DNA from: a virus
Virus record (IMG/VR): IMGVR_UViG_3300028361_000019
Coordinates: 37,530-101,529 of that record
Strand: one strand, 5' to 3'
Length of the DNA: 64,000 nt
A program made the translations under genes and the position numbers. Positions 1 through 8,572 of this stretch are shown here, piece by piece (positions within the stretch are counted from its first letter, which is position 1; every line of letters starts with the position of its first letter). The notes under the pieces are model-generated. The model was not told where the DNA came from. It made no database searches and saw only the letters and a program-made list of their open reading frames with translations.

Positions 1-1
1 T

Positions 2-871
2 GATATGGATATTACTGACATTGTAAAAGACTGGTTAAGCGGTGGCTCTGTTAACAATGGTGTTGGAGTTGCATATAGAAGAGATTATGAACTACTAAGT
101 ACTGACACGAGATATATTGCCTCATTTTATACTGAGAAAACAAACTCAGCATTCAAACCATACATAGAAGTTGTTTATAATCAATCATTTCAAGATGATA
201 GAATGCAAGTTACTAACAATAGAACTTCAAGATTATTTCTTTACACTTTTAGTGGAAATAGTGCAGTAAACTATTTCTCTGCTGGAACTGTGGATATTCA
301 GACAATGAATGGAGCGCCAGTAATAACAGGAATTACTCCTACCCAACAGGAAAACGGTGTTTACTATGTTGATGTACTTATGAATTCAGCCACTCGTGGT
401 CAACAATATAAAGATATTTGGAAAGGTGTTACTTTTGTTCCAGGTATTGACCAACAAGATATTACTCAAATCTTCACAATAAAAGATAATTATTATTTGA
501 ATAATGTGCCTCAAGTAAATGATTACTCAATATCTGTTTATGGAATTGGGGATAACTCCATACTTTCGATTGGAGAGACGCACAAAGTGTTTGTGGACCT
601 AAGAGTTAACTACAGCAGTAGAAATCAACCTAAGACAGCTTATGACCTTAAATACAGAATGGTAATGAACAACCAAGATGAGGTTATTCCTTGGACTTCT
701 GTAAATCAAGCGGTGATAAACAAGTGTCCTAATAATTATTTCGTTCTGGAAACTGGGTGGCTATTACACAATCAAACCTATACTATTCAATATAGAATAG
801 ATGAGTTTGGAACCAAGAGAGTAATGCCTGAATCTACTACTTTTAGAGTACTAAGGTCTGATGGTTTTTAA
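2..871 (+). CDS. Virion structural protein, 5' end outside the window
   Basis: The frame is open to the left edge, so the ATG at position 5 is probably internal and the protein is C-terminal only (about 289 residues seen). The first 60 residues (ITDIVKDWLSGG, then FYTEKTNSAFKPYIEVVYN) resemble the end of a DNRLRE/jelly-roll domain, as found in secreted and virion surface proteins. The remainder is rich in beta-strand-type sequence with no catalytic motif that I recognise. It converges on and overlaps the cinA-like gene by 29 bases. A tail or baseplate surface protein is an inference from fold and from the hub genes nearby. Confidence 0.55.
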   Translation, partial: DMDITDIVKDWLSGGSVNNGVGVAYRRDYELLSTDTRYIASFYTEKTNSAFKPYIEVVYNQSFQDDRMQVTNNRTSRLFLYTFSGNSAVNYFSAGTVDIQTMNGAPVITGITPTQQENGVYYVDVLMNSATRGQQYKDIWKGVTFVPGIDQQDITQIFTIKDNYYLNNVPQVNDYSISVYGIGDNSILSIGETHKVFVDLRVNYSSRNQPKTAYDLKYRMVMNNQDEVIPWTSVNQAVINKCPNNYFVLETGWLLHNQTYTIQYRIDEFGTKRVMPESTTFRVLRSDGF

Positions 872-1334
872 TAGCATCCTGAAGGATGTCTATAGCTTCG
901 ATTGTGGCAAGGTAAATATTTCTACTCCTACTATCATTTAACTCAAGTCTTTTAACTACTGTTTCGCTCGGAGTTGAAACTGCTATGAATATTGTACCTG
1001 GAGGATTTTCCTCTGTACCATAACCTTTTGGGTCAGCATATCCAGTTGTGGCAATTGAATAGTCGGTATTCATGACCTCTTTTGCTCTTTCTGCCATTCT
1101 TCTGACAACTTGGTCGCTGACTTCTGTGTGCTCTTCGATTAATTCTTTCTCTACGCCAAGAACATTCATCTTAGCCTCATTGCTGTAAACAACTAATGAG
1201 CCTTCAAAATAGTCTGAGCTACCAGGGATTGATGTTAATAAACTACTAATGTAGCCTGCTGTACAGCTTTCTGCTGTTGAGATTCTACTTCCTGAATCTT
1301 TAAGGCTATCTCCAATTTCTCTTATTAACTGCAT
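843..1334 (-). CDS. CinA C-terminal family protein (NMN amidase, PncC-like)
   Basis: This 163-residue protein has the size of a stand-alone CinA C-terminal domain. Family motifs are clear: STAESCTAGYISSLL near residue 19 (the Ser-containing active-site loop), LTSIPGSSDYFEGSLVVYSNEAK following it, and TGYADP near residue 97. The family deamidates nicotinamide mononucleotide to nicotinic acid mononucleotide in pyridine-nucleotide recycling. A phage copy would act in host cytoplasm and may influence the NAD pool during infection, which is an inference. It lies four bases downstream of a small Cys-rich gene on the same strand, so the two are probably cotranscribed. Confidence 0.85.
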   Translation of the reverse strand: MQLIREIGDSLKDSGSRISTAESCTAGYISSLLTSIPGSSDYFEGSLVVYSNEAKMNVLGVEKELIEEHTEVSDQVVRRMAERAKEVMNTDYSIATTGYADPKGYGTEENPPGTIFIAVSTPSETVVKRLELNDSRSRNIYLATIEAIDILQDAIKNHQTLVL

Positions 1335-1338
1335 AGTA

Positions 1339-1575
1339 TCACTTTGGTTTGTATCCGTTTTCTTTTAATTCTTCATTAGAAGGGAATCCTAATTCTGCAC
1401 CGCAGCATTCACAAACTCTTCTTAATTGTGATGACCCAGGTTCTGGGTTTGTGTTTTTAATATTAACTATCTCATGCTTGCATGCACTCCTTAGCTCTTT
1501 TAGTTCTTCCTCTGAATTTTTAATTTCATTGGTAAGTTCGTTTTTTCTTTTTTTAATATATTCACTATCTTCCAT
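1339..1575 (-). CDS. Small Cys-rich coiled-coil protein
   Basis: The 78-residue protein starts with a charged helical stretch (residues 5-30, coiled-coil-like), followed by CKHE near residue 32 and CECCG near residue 55. The Cys/His pairs could bind one zinc ion. No family is recognised. It directly precedes the CinA-like gene on the same strand with a four-base gap, which implies one transcript. It begins about 80 bases after the stop of the hub gene. Function unknown. Confidence 0.6.
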   Translation of the reverse strand: MEDSEYIKKRKNELTNEIKNSEEELKELRSACKHEIVNIKNTNPEPGSSQLRRVCECCGAELGFPSNEELKENGYKPK

Positions 1576-1655
1576 TAAGATAAATTTCGTTCAACTTTCT
1601 CTCTCACAAATCTCTTCTATTACAAATATATGCAAAATTTACAATATTCTAAAGT

Positions 1656-2627
1656 TTAATTAATCCTAACGTGATTTGAAAGTATTCTCTGAAGGTCTCC
1701 TTCTACAGTATATGCAGATAGTTCATCTGACTCTGGAGATGGGACCAATGGCAACTGAGGCGTGTGTATATGGTTTAGCAAAACCCTAACTATAAGGTCA
1801 AGTAATTTTACTAACTCATCACCAAAAACTGAAGGATGCAATGCATTTGCTGTGTCTCCAAAAGACTTAAGGTCTTCACTGATTTCAAATCCAGAAATCC
1901 CCGCATCTCTGAATTTACCTAAAATAGAATAGATATTTATATTTGAAGTTGTTAAGTTAGCTTGAGAATATTTTTGAAGCAGTTTTTCTCCATCCTCGTT
2001 TTCTTCTGGGTTTTCTTTTTGAATTAGCTGAAAGTTTGCAGGATTGTCGATATTTACTTCTGTAGTTCCTTTTTTGAATTTACCAGCCACCATAAACACC
2101 TCTCTTGGTCTCAATATTAAATCAGCATCTGTACGACCTTGTAGGGCTATGTCTCCAATTCTTGGAAATACTTGAGTAGAACCAACGGTTGAGTCTGGGT
2201 TCTTATTTAGATTGAAGTCTGTATATTTGAATACTTGGTTAGCTTCTTTATAGTCTTGAAACTTTAATTTGAATGGGTTGTTTATTTGAGAACCTATGTA
2301 ATATCTTGGTGCTGAATTATCAGCAGGGTTTTCAAGTATAATATAAATCATTTCATCCACAAGTGGAACTATGTGAAAATGAGAAGGTATCATTGGAACA
2401 CAGAAAGGAAGAGACTCTGTAGGTGTGTCCCTATCTCTTCCGCCACTTATATTTCCATTATCATCAAGAGAAATTATACGAGCAACAACTCTTTTCATAC
2501 CCAATGGGTCTTCATTGTTTGTTACAATAGCTGGGTATACCAACCTTGCCGTTTGATTCCCTGATGAAACCACTCCTCCAGATTGGCCTTGGCCTTGTAA
2601 AATTGAGTCTGCTAACTTGTTTGACAT
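1656..2627 (-). CDS. Baseplate hub protein, gp5-like OB-fold
   Basis: The 323-residue protein resembles the N-terminal OB-fold region of T4 gp5 and its relatives. After a short tail come RLVYPAIVTNNEDPLGMKRVVARI (residues ~28-50), PFCVPMIPSHFHIVPLVDEM (~73-93) and a YYIGSQINNPF stretch, the usual layout of these domains. No lysozyme domain is visible, so this may be a hub subunit without cell-wall activity, or the lytic domain may be a separate protein. It is followed (two bases upstream in transcription order) by a coiled-coil gene and belongs to a minus-strand baseplate operon starting near 5013. Confidence 0.7.
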   Translation of the reverse strand: MSNKLADSILQGQGQSGGVVSSGNQTARLVYPAIVTNNEDPLGMKRVVARIISLDDNGNISGGRDRDTPTESLPFCVPMIPSHFHIVPLVDEMIYIILENPADNSAPRYYIGSQINNPFKLKFQDYKEANQVFKYTDFNLNKNPDSTVGSTQVFPRIGDIALQGRTDADLILRPREVFMVAGKFKKGTTEVNIDNPANFQLIQKENPEENEDGEKLLQKYSQANLTTSNINIYSILGKFRDAGISGFEISEDLKSFGDTANALHPSVFGDELVKLLDLIVRVLLNHIHTPQLPLVPSPESDELSAYTVEGDLQRILSNHVRIN

Positions 2628-2628
2628 A

Positions 2629-2868
2629 TTATCCTTTTATTTTTTTATTTACTTTCTCTTGCTCTAACTCAATCTCTTCATACTCAGCAAAAAGAGTTTC
2701 AATAATAGCCATACCACTAAGATGCTCTCTTGATACACCTTCTTTTATTGCCTTAGCATCAAGGTCATCAAGAGCTGTTTCAATCACCTTTTTTTTCTCA
2801 CTGAGTTTATCTGCAAGATTTTGTGATTCAAGCATTAATTCGTCTCTATTTTTTTTCTTATCTTCCAT
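2629..2868 (-). CDS. Small coiled-coil protein of the hub operon
   Basis: This 79-residue protein is almost entirely charged helix (heptad-like Leu/Ile spacing from residue 12 to the end) without Cys or a signal peptide. Its start overlaps the stop of the preceding gene by three bases and its own stop is one base before the hub gene, so it is translated from the same message. A chaperone or assembly role for the hub is possible but not shown by the sequence. Confidence 0.6.
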   Translation of the reverse strand: MEDKKKNRDELMLESQNLADKLSEKKKVIETALDDLDAKAIKEGVSREHLSGMAIIETLFAEYEEIELEQEKVNKKIKG

Positions 2869-3284
2869 TAGCTTGCTATTCCTACGCCAGTATGCGGCAC
2901 AACTGTTGCCCCAACGGCAACAACTGGGCCTCCAGCGTTTGCTCCAGAAGCTTGAACTGTTGCTCCAGCATCTGATGCGATGTCTACTCTCATGTCTGTT
3001 TGAATTGCTGTTACAAATTCTTCTACAAATATTTTTACAAAATTTTCCATAACATTTGGAGTGCCACCGATAAGTGGGCCAGTCGGTATTCCAGCTTCTT
3101 CAAACCTGGAAGTTATGGATGCTGTTAAAATCTCAGAACTTAATCCAGGTCTTGTCTTAGCAAGAAGTATTTGTTGAATACTTGGTTTTGGTATTGGAAT
3201 TCTATCCTCTTTTAATAAAAAGAGAAGAAAATCCGCCACTTCTTCCGATACTTGTAATTCTGAGTCTATTGGTATTATTGCCAT
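2868..3284 (-). CDS. Small virion-associated protein, hub operon
   Basis: The 138-residue protein has a helical first half (EEVADFLLFLLKEDRIPIPKP, then ITSRFEEAGIPTGPLIGG) and a low-complexity Ala/Gly/Val tail from about residue 100 to the end. No known domain is recognised. It shares an ATG/stop overlap with the coiled-coil gene downstream and lies 11 bases after the 425-residue gene, so it is operon-linked to the baseplate hub. Its role in the virion is inferred from position only. Confidence 0.6.
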   Translation of the reverse strand: MAIIPIDSELQVSEEVADFLLFLLKEDRIPIPKPSIQQILLAKTRPGLSSEILTASITSRFEEAGIPTGPLIGGTPNVMENFVKIFVEEFVTAIQTDMRVDIASDAGATVQASGANAGGPVVAVGATVVPHTGVGIAS

Positions 3285-3295
3285 GTTATTATTTT

Positions 3296-4573
3296 TTATG
3301 CTTCTATACTTCCGAGTATTCCAACAAGAGATGATGCTGCGGCTGCATATTTCTGAGCCTTACTCGCCAATTCTGCAGCTTGACCAAGCTTGTTGAATAT
3401 TTCGAATTTCTGTTTAATTTTTTCTGCTTTTCTTTTTTGCTTTTCTATCGCAGTCTTCGCAAAGTAATTAGCAACAAGTTTCTTAAACTCTTTTACAGCA
3501 AACACGAGAAGCATTCTAAGAAGCTCCTTAAGAAGTGCGTTGGCAAGACTTTTTAAGAATGACTGTTGTTCTACTGCTGCTGGTCCGTCAGCTGAATTCA
3601 TAATTTCACAATTGCTATATGCAATGTTTGTGTTATCTATTCCTGCAGCAGCTGGGTCTCCAGATATTGCTGAAAATATTGGACCTAAAAAAGGAAACAA
3701 CAAAGAAGAGATGTAGTTAAGAAGCTTTTGAATCAGGATTTGAAAGAAACTTTTTCCTATTGAGTTAGAATTTTCTTCGTTGTTAATTCTTTGTCCAGAA
3801 TTTTTTACATGCTGAACCAATATTCCAAGACTTTGAGATGGCGTTGGAGGCAATGTTGCACTACTTGTAAATTGGCCGCCTTCACCAAAGATATATCCAG
3901 GGTCTTCAGGAAGTTTAATTTTTATTTGCTGACAACTAACTTCAAATACAACTTCTCCTTTCTCAAGTTGTTGCTTTAACTTTACTCTATTGAATTCGAC
4001 ATCTTCTTGAAGTACGATTGGGTCACTTGATACACTAAATAGATTTTGACCACAAATAGCGTCCTCAACAAGTCTGTTTATTTCTGTAGCATCTGGGTTA
4101 AGCGCATTAGCTGCGTCTCCCTTTCCAAAAATCATTATAGTAAGATTCTTAGCTATAAGTTGTTTTAAGGCTTGTAAGAACGTAGGAGGTATCAATCCAG
4201 CAAGATATGCTCTGTTTGCAGTTTTATAATCTTCTTTTTGAGCTTGTGTTGCTGATGGATTAATTGTGTTTGGCAACTGCCTTCCTTTTTCTCCAATAGA
4301 ATCCGCTACTGCATTAAGAACTTTTTCTTCTAAGAACGTTCCAGCTTCATCAAATACTTTATCTAAAAAAACATTAAAGATTAAATCTGGGTCAATACCA
4401 AGAGCTTTTAACACTTTCATTAGATAGTCAAATACTGATATTTGTTTATCTTTTGGGATGTTAAAATTTATGTCTATATCCGAAGATAATAAACTCTTCA
4501 TTGAGCCTATTTTTGATGTTAGCTCATTTTGTGCCTCTGTAAGAGGGGATGATATTGGAACCTGTAAAGCCAT
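3296..4573 (-). CDS. Baseplate/hub-associated structural protein
   Basis: This 425-residue protein has no catalytic motif. It is helical at both ends, with hydrophobic stretches near residues 270-300 (FFQILIQKLLNYISSLLFPFLG) and 350-375 (ALLKELLRMLLVFAVKEF), and a final Lys/Ala-rich helix. Position between a gp5-like hub gene and a small coiled-coil gene points to the central baseplate or tail tip. The hydrophobic parts could be buried helices or membrane-active segments used in penetration, which is an inference. The start overlaps the previous stop by one base. Confidence 0.6.
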   Translation of the reverse strand: MALQVPISSPLTEAQNELTSKIGSMKSLLSSDIDINFNIPKDKQISVFDYLMKVLKALGIDPDLIFNVFLDKVFDEAGTFLEEKVLNAVADSIGEKGRQLPNTINPSATQAQKEDYKTANRAYLAGLIPPTFLQALKQLIAKNLTIMIFGKGDAANALNPDATEINRLVEDAICGQNLFSVSSDPIVLQEDVEFNRVKLKQQLEKGEVVFEVSCQQIKIKLPEDPGYIFGEGGQFTSSATLPPTPSQSLGILVQHVKNSGQRINNEENSNSIGKSFFQILIQKLLNYISSLLFPFLGPIFSAISGDPAAAGIDNTNIAYSNCEIMNSADGPAAVEQQSFLKSLANALLKELLRMLLVFAVKEFKKLVANYFAKTAIEKQKRKAEKIKQKFEIFNKLGQAAELASKAQKYAAAASSLVGILGSIEA

Positions 4574-5013
4574 TAGTCGTAATCTTCGTCTGCGCCTTTG
4601 TTATCGCTTAAGTTTTCGTCCTTAAGCCTCTTAGCTTCTGCTGCCGCTTCTCTTTTAGCTTTTTCTTCAGCCCTCATTGCGTCAATGATTAACTTTTTGT
4701 CTGAATCATTAAAAGAAGCTGCTCCTCCAGATGCTTCGTCTTCTTTATAGACTATGCCCTTGATTTCTTTGGCCAGTTTTTCAATTCCATCAGACGAGTC
4801 AGCTGCTTGCTTTAAAAAAGCAATCGCATTCTTTCCCATAAGAATAAAGCTTTCTGCTGTATCCATTTGCTCGTCAGACCTTCTATATCTATCCAGAGCC
4901 ATTTCTCTTTCCTCCAACTTATACTTATAAACCTCTGACATAAGAGATTCGTATAGTTCTCTTGTTGGGTTCATGCTTTTTTTAGTAGAGTCGTCATTTG
5001 TGTTATCTTCCAT
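4573..5013 (-). CDS. Acidic helical protein, first gene of the hub operon
   Basis: The 146-residue protein is highly charged and helical, with an Ala/Lys/Glu-rich stretch from about residue 110 and an acidic C-terminus. No family is recognised. It is the first gene after a TATTTATAAT motif at 5034-5043 and overlaps the next gene by one base, so it probably leads the late baseplate operon running down to 1656. A chaperone or small structural role is plausible by comparison with the many small baseplate genes of T4-like phages. Confidence 0.6.
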   Translation of the reverse strand: MEDNTNDDSTKKSMNPTRELYESLMSEVYKYKLEEREMALDRYRRSDEQMDTAESFILMGKNAIAFLKQAADSSDGIEKLAKEIKGIVYKEDEASGGAASFNDSDKKLIIDAMRAEEKAKREAAAEAKRLKDENLSDNKGADEDYD

Positions 5014-5033
5014 GATAATTGTTTGTTTGTTTA

Positions 5034-5043
5034 ATTATAAATA
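5034..5043 (-). promoter_or_regulatory. Late-type promoter motif for the hub operon
   Basis: On the minus strand the sequence reads TATTTATAAT, 30 bases before the ATG at 5013. It matches the motif found before most structural genes in this window. Confidence 0.55.
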
Positions 5044-5048
5044 GAAAG

Positions 5049-5426
5049 TCAAAAAAAATCTATGAAAAATCGAGTAAGAAGTCTTTTTTTTATAGAAATA
5101 TACATGTCTCTAAATTTAGAAATAGATACTTGAAATTCTCCGTCTGACAATCCACCATAGTCTTTAAGATAATCAGAAACCCCTTTGTATGTCCAAACGA
5201 CAGAGCCTTCAATCAAATCAAAACTTGACATAAACTCTATTATAGAAAAACAAAGAGAGATGTCTGCATCCTGTTTTGCAGGAATCTCAAACACCTCTCT
5301 TTCTAATGTGTCTAATAAAAAATGATAAAATTGAATACAATTGTTATCATTAACGCCTATGCTGTCATCATGAAAAAGAACTTCGAGTATTATAAACAAC
5401 ACTTCTTTTTTGATGTCTGTTTCCAT
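5049..5426 (-). CDS. Small protein downstream of the late sigma factor
   Basis: The 125-residue protein is acidic in its first two thirds and ends in a basic-then-aromatic tail (KKRLLTRFFIDFF). No family is recognised by sequence. It starts five bases after the gp55-like sigma gene stops, in the same orientation. T4 gp33, the late-transcription coactivator, is of similar size and has a hydrophobic C-terminal clamp-binding peptide, so a gp33-like role is conceivable, but this rests only on position, size and tail. Confidence 0.5.
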   Translation of the reverse strand: METDIKKEVLFIILEVLFHDDSIGVNDNNCIQFYHFLLDTLEREVFEIPAKQDADISLCFSIIEFMSSFDLIEGSVVWTYKGVSDYLKDYGGLSDGEFQVSISKFRDMYISIKKRLLTRFFIDFF

Positions 5427-5431
5427 GATTT

Positions 5432-6349
5432 CTATTCTGAAAAAAAGAACATGTCATCATCGTGACCAAAATACTTATCCTTGTGCTTTTTAACAAACTC
5501 CTGCTTTTTAAGTCTATAAAGAATTTTGAATCTGTGGAGAGAATATGTAATATCCTTTGTCTCAAGATTAGTATGTTCTTTTATTAGTTTATAAATAGCA
5601 CTCTTTGAGTATACGCCCATTAATTCATGACTTCTAAATATGTCCACAATAGCCTCAGCTACTTTAGCGTCATTTTTAGATATGTCAGTCTTATCTATTA
5701 CTTCTTCAAAGATTTCTGTAATATAGTTAAACAGAGCCATAGAGCTATCTAATTCGGATTCTTCATCAATTTCAAATTGACTCAACTCTTCCACTTCCTC
5801 ACTATGGCTTTCATAGTCAAGAATAGATTTAGTCTCTTTATCCACTTCCTTCTTTTTGTTTTGAAGGTAGTGTTTGGCTACGGTTCCATAAAAAGAAAAA
5901 GATTTAGTATTCTGGTCTGGGTCAAAGTTGCAAAACTTCTCCAAAACGAAAGACATGCAATCGTTATGAAGAGTTTTAACATCAACTCCAGCTCTAAATA
6001 ATTTAAAGCTGAAAATTATATTTTCGACCAACCTCGTTAGTGGCGTATAGATGCTGTCTCTGAAAACCTTTTCTTTCAAAGCAATGATTTCACGTCTACT
6101 TGTGTGTTCAACCATTGATTCGTTGATTAAGATAAAGTCTTCATCAATACTTAGCTCTTTTTTCTTTCCTTTACTTTTCTCAACCTCTTCTTTGTGTTTA
6201 TCAATTTTGTATTGATAATAGTTAAAGTCGTTTTTCAAGTACTCCTTGACTGCATCTTCAGTCTCTTTAGTCCAATATTCCTTCTTTCTCTTTTTAGCTA
6301 CCTTTATAGTCTTTAGAGTGTCTTTATACTTTTTCTGGTTGCTGTCCAT
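5432..6349 (-). CDS. Late-transcription sigma factor, gp55-like
   Basis: The ATG at 6349 is preferred (305 residues): an upstream ATG at 6448 would overlap the preceding gene by 125 bases, this one by only 26. A basic N-terminus is followed by EYWTKETEDAVKEYL, then LTRLVENIIFSFKLFRAG, DCMSFVLEKFCNFDP and KSFSFYGTVAKHYL. That order matches gp55-type late sigma factors of T4-like phages. The aromatic region (SFSFYGTVAKHYL) corresponds to sigma region 2, which reads the promoter -10 element. The second half is extra helical sequence ending DDDMFFFSE, possibly a clamp-binding tail. It should direct host RNA polymerase to the TATTTATA-type promoters listed here. Confidence 0.75.
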   Translation of the reverse strand: MDSNQKKYKDTLKTIKVAKKRKKEYWTKETEDAVKEYLKNDFNYYQYKIDKHKEEVEKSKGKKKELSIDEDFILINESMVEHTSRREIIALKEKVFRDSIYTPLTRLVENIIFSFKLFRAGVDVKTLHNDCMSFVLEKFCNFDPDQNTKSFSFYGTVAKHYLQNKKKEVDKETKSILDYESHSEEVEELSQFEIDEESELDSSMALFNYITEIFEEVIDKTDISKNDAKVAEAIVDIFRSHELMGVYSKSAIYKLIKEHTNLETKDITYSLHRFKILYRLKKQEFVKKHKDKYFGHDDDMFFFSE

Positions 6350-7277
6350 ATGACTTGTTTCTATCTTCGTCAAAGAAGTATTCTTTTTTGGCAAGGTCCA
6401 TCCAGAACCCCATTTCTGCTGGAGAAACGCCTCCTTTGTCTGGTTCAATTGTTGTAACGTTTCCTGGAATTTTAGAAGATGAATGATTAAACTCTTGAGA
6501 ATTTCTCACTCTAAATTCGTAACCAATTCTTGGAACCGTCATCATTTTTACATCATTATAAATCATTCTTAAAAAGAACTCATAATAGTGACTTACTTTA
6601 ACACTTTCCTTCATTGGTAAAAATCTACCATCTTTCTCTTCGCTGTATTCTTCAAGCTCACTTACTCTATAAAGGCCTCCAAGTGGATTAGCACAGTTAT
6701 ATCTTAAAAGTAGGTTCATATCAAACTTACCTGCTTCTTCAGCAATACCTTCTGCCCAACACGCTTCATTCATTAATCCTGAAAGAGCTCCGTTTTGCCA
6801 GTTTTTAACCATTGGCAAGAAAAAACCTATTTCTTCGTTTTCATTCATAAAAGCATTGGCAATATTATACCAATTTGCTCCTACTGCGTCTCCAGACTCT
6901 ATAATAGAGAATGCTTCATAGTCGTTTTCAAGAGCTAAGTTGAATATGTCATTAAACACTTTTGGAAAGCTACTTACAGATGCTTTTACAACACTTAAGT
7001 TTACGCTTTTCTCAGCTTTTATTACTTCTTCTACAGGCTCTTCTCCTTCTTGGTGTGTTTTCACCATTCTTACTTCAGCTTCTTTTGCTGTTTTAGCAAG
7101 AATTTCTACTTCTTTATCAGACAATCCAGCATCCAACACAACAACATCAACTGCGTGAGTTTGCGAAGCCAGTCCGAAAAACAATTCGTTTAACTGACCT
7201 TCGTGGTTGATTTTGTCCAAGTATAACCCTACAAGTATATTACTGCTTGAGGCTTTCAAGTTCTTTGATTCTTTCAT
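6324..7277 (-). CDS. Glycosyltransferase-like protein, GT-A type
   Basis: The 317-residue protein starts with SNILVGLYLDKINHEGQLNE and VDVVVLDAGLSDKEVEILA, a nucleotide-sugar-fold opening. It continues with NDIFNLALENDYEAFSIIESGD near residue 110-135, where family-2 glycosyltransferases carry the metal-binding DxD; here it reads ESGD, so the motif is degenerate. Its start lies inside the end of the upstream GT-B gene (38-base overlap), and its own end overlaps the sigma gene. Pairing with a GT-B gene suggests a shared glycosylation task. Catalytic activity is uncertain. Confidence 0.55.
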   Translation of the reverse strand: MKESKNLKASSSNILVGLYLDKINHEGQLNELFFGLASQTHAVDVVVLDAGLSDKEVEILAKTAKEAEVRMVKTHQEGEEPVEEVIKAEKSVNLSVVKASVSSFPKVFNDIFNLALENDYEAFSIIESGDAVGANWYNIANAFMNENEEIGFFLPMVKNWQNGALSGLMNEACWAEGIAEEAGKFDMNLLLRYNCANPLGGLYRVSELEEYSEEKDGRFLPMKESVKVSHYYEFFLRMIYNDVKMMTVPRIGYEFRVRNSQEFNHSSSKIPGNVTTIEPDKGGVSPAEMGFWMDLAKKEYFFDEDRNKSYGQQPEKV

Positions 7278-8439
7278 CTTTGTACTGATTTAATAAATTA
7301 TTAATATTTTCTTTCTCTCCCTCCGTAGTGTATTTACTAAGAGTGTCTTCGTATGTTTTTTGGATGTCTTCATTATCCATATCACCATTCAACCATTTGT
7401 CGATAGCAATTCCAAGAATTTCTGCAGTTTGAAAAATGTCACCATTGTTACACCAGAAACCGTTTTCGTTATTCATATACTCTTTACCACCGAATGAAGC
7501 CCAACCAATAGTATGAGTTCCACAAGCCATTGCTTCAAGTGGTGCTGTACCAAATCCTGCAATGTCATCTGTATACAAGTAGAATGCACAATTTCCTAAT
7601 CTCTCAGCAAATTGCTCTCTATCCATACCTTCGAGTTCTTGGAATCTTACCCACTTAAGGTGAGGATAGAATGCGTAGAACGTCTTGATGATGTTATAAG
7701 TCTTAAGTTTGTTTTCTGGACCTCTTGATGCAGAGAATGCTACCATTGGTAATTTGTCCGACATTTTTTCAGGAACTTTAAAGTATTCTCTATTGATTCC
7801 TTGTTTAAAATCTTTAATGTTAAGACCTGGCATAACTGATACTAAGTATTCAGAAATTGCGTCTGATGCTGAAATTACATCTGTAATCCCAAAGTGTTGC
7901 CACTTTTCTCCTGGCTGCATTGCATTTAATACATAAAACCAGCTTTGTGCAAATATAATTCTCTTACAAGAAACTTGCATTGTTTTCTTCATTACATCTG
8001 GAAAACCTTCAGGAATGATTAAGAAATCTTCTGGACTTACATTAAGAGGAATACAATCTTGTTCAGTTCCATCTGAAAATTTAATTTTTTTATCTCCAAG
8101 AGGACTAATTGAAATATTTGAGATGTCAAAATCAACCCACTTAGGATTGAACTTCTCAAAAATATCTGTTTGTTTCTTAGCTTTTGCAGAAGCTTCATAA
8201 GAAGCTCTTTGGTCTTGTCTTGGTTCATAAACAATCTCTACATCAAATCCATCATCTGATAAATTTTTAGCTGCTTTTAAAATTACCCCAATCCCACCAC
8301 TTGGCGAATTCATTGGTGGACAATAAAAGTAAGTCTTAAATTTGTTTTCTCTAAGATTACTAATCGCATTGTCGATTACCTCATTTTGAGTTGGCTGTCT
8401 TTCTTGTTGTACTTCTTGTACTTCAGTGTTGTTTTCCAT
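7240..8439 (-). CDS. Glycosyltransferase, GT-B fold (family 4-like)
   Basis: The 399-residue protein has a GT-B layout. The N-terminal half opens with YFYCPPMNSPSGGIGVILKAA, where the Gly-rich loop after strand 1 accepts the acceptor side. The C-terminal half carries FYLYTDDIAGFGTAPLEAMACGT near residue 300, the EAMACG motif that binds the nucleotide-sugar donor in GT4 and related families. The donor cannot be told from sequence. It is the first gene after a 13-bp inverted repeat and several TATTTAT motifs, and it overlaps the next glycosyltransferase-like gene. Confidence 0.75.
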   Translation of the reverse strand: MENNTEVQEVQQERQPTQNEVIDNAISNLRENKFKTYFYCPPMNSPSGGIGVILKAAKNLSDDGFDVEIVYEPRQDQRASYEASAKAKKQTDIFEKFNPKWVDFDISNISISPLGDKKIKFSDGTEQDCIPLNVSPEDFLIIPEGFPDVMKKTMQVSCKRIIFAQSWFYVLNAMQPGEKWQHFGITDVISASDAISEYLVSVMPGLNIKDFKQGINREYFKVPEKMSDKLPMVAFSASRGPENKLKTYNIIKTFYAFYPHLKWVRFQELEGMDREQFAERLGNCAFYLYTDDIAGFGTAPLEAMACGTHTIGWASFGGKEYMNNENGFWCNNGDIFQTAEILGIAIDKWLNGDMDNEDIQKTYEDTLSKYTTEGEKENINNLLNQYKDERIKELESLKQ

Positions 8440-8445
8440 GAAATT

Positions 8446-8494
8446 ATATTTATTTCGATTAATTAAAGTTCTAACGTGTATTCGAAATAAATAT
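8446..8494. repeat. Perfect 13-bp inverted repeat in a 5' leader
   Basis: Arms ATATTTATTTCGA (8446-8458) and its exact complement (8482-8494) are separated by 23 bases, just upstream of the GT-B gene that starts at 8439 on the minus strand. The right arm contains a late-type TATTTAT core in the right orientation for that gene. It may be an operator, a leader hairpin or both. Confidence 0.5.
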
Positions 8495-8495
8495 A

Positions 8496-8520
8496 GAAAG
8501 CATAAATAGTAAAATAAATA
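8496..8520 (-). promoter_or_regulatory. Paired late-type promoter cores
   Basis: Read on the minus strand this stretch contains CTATTTATTTTACTATTTATG, two TATTTAT cores 60-80 bases before the ATG at 8439. Which one is used cannot be judged from sequence. Confidence 0.4.
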
Positions 8521-8530
8521 GTTTTTAAAA

Positions 8531-8560
8531 AAAAGACCAAGAAATTAATCTTGGTCTTTT
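8531..8560. terminator. Bidirectional terminator hairpin
   Basis: The 12-bp perfect stem AAAAGACCAAGA / TCTTGGTCTTTT has a six-base loop and is flanked by A and T runs, so it can end transcription on either strand. It would stop minus-strand transcripts coming from the vWA gene before they enter the glycosyltransferase leader. Confidence 0.75.
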
Positions 8561-8572
8561 TTAAATTTGTAA

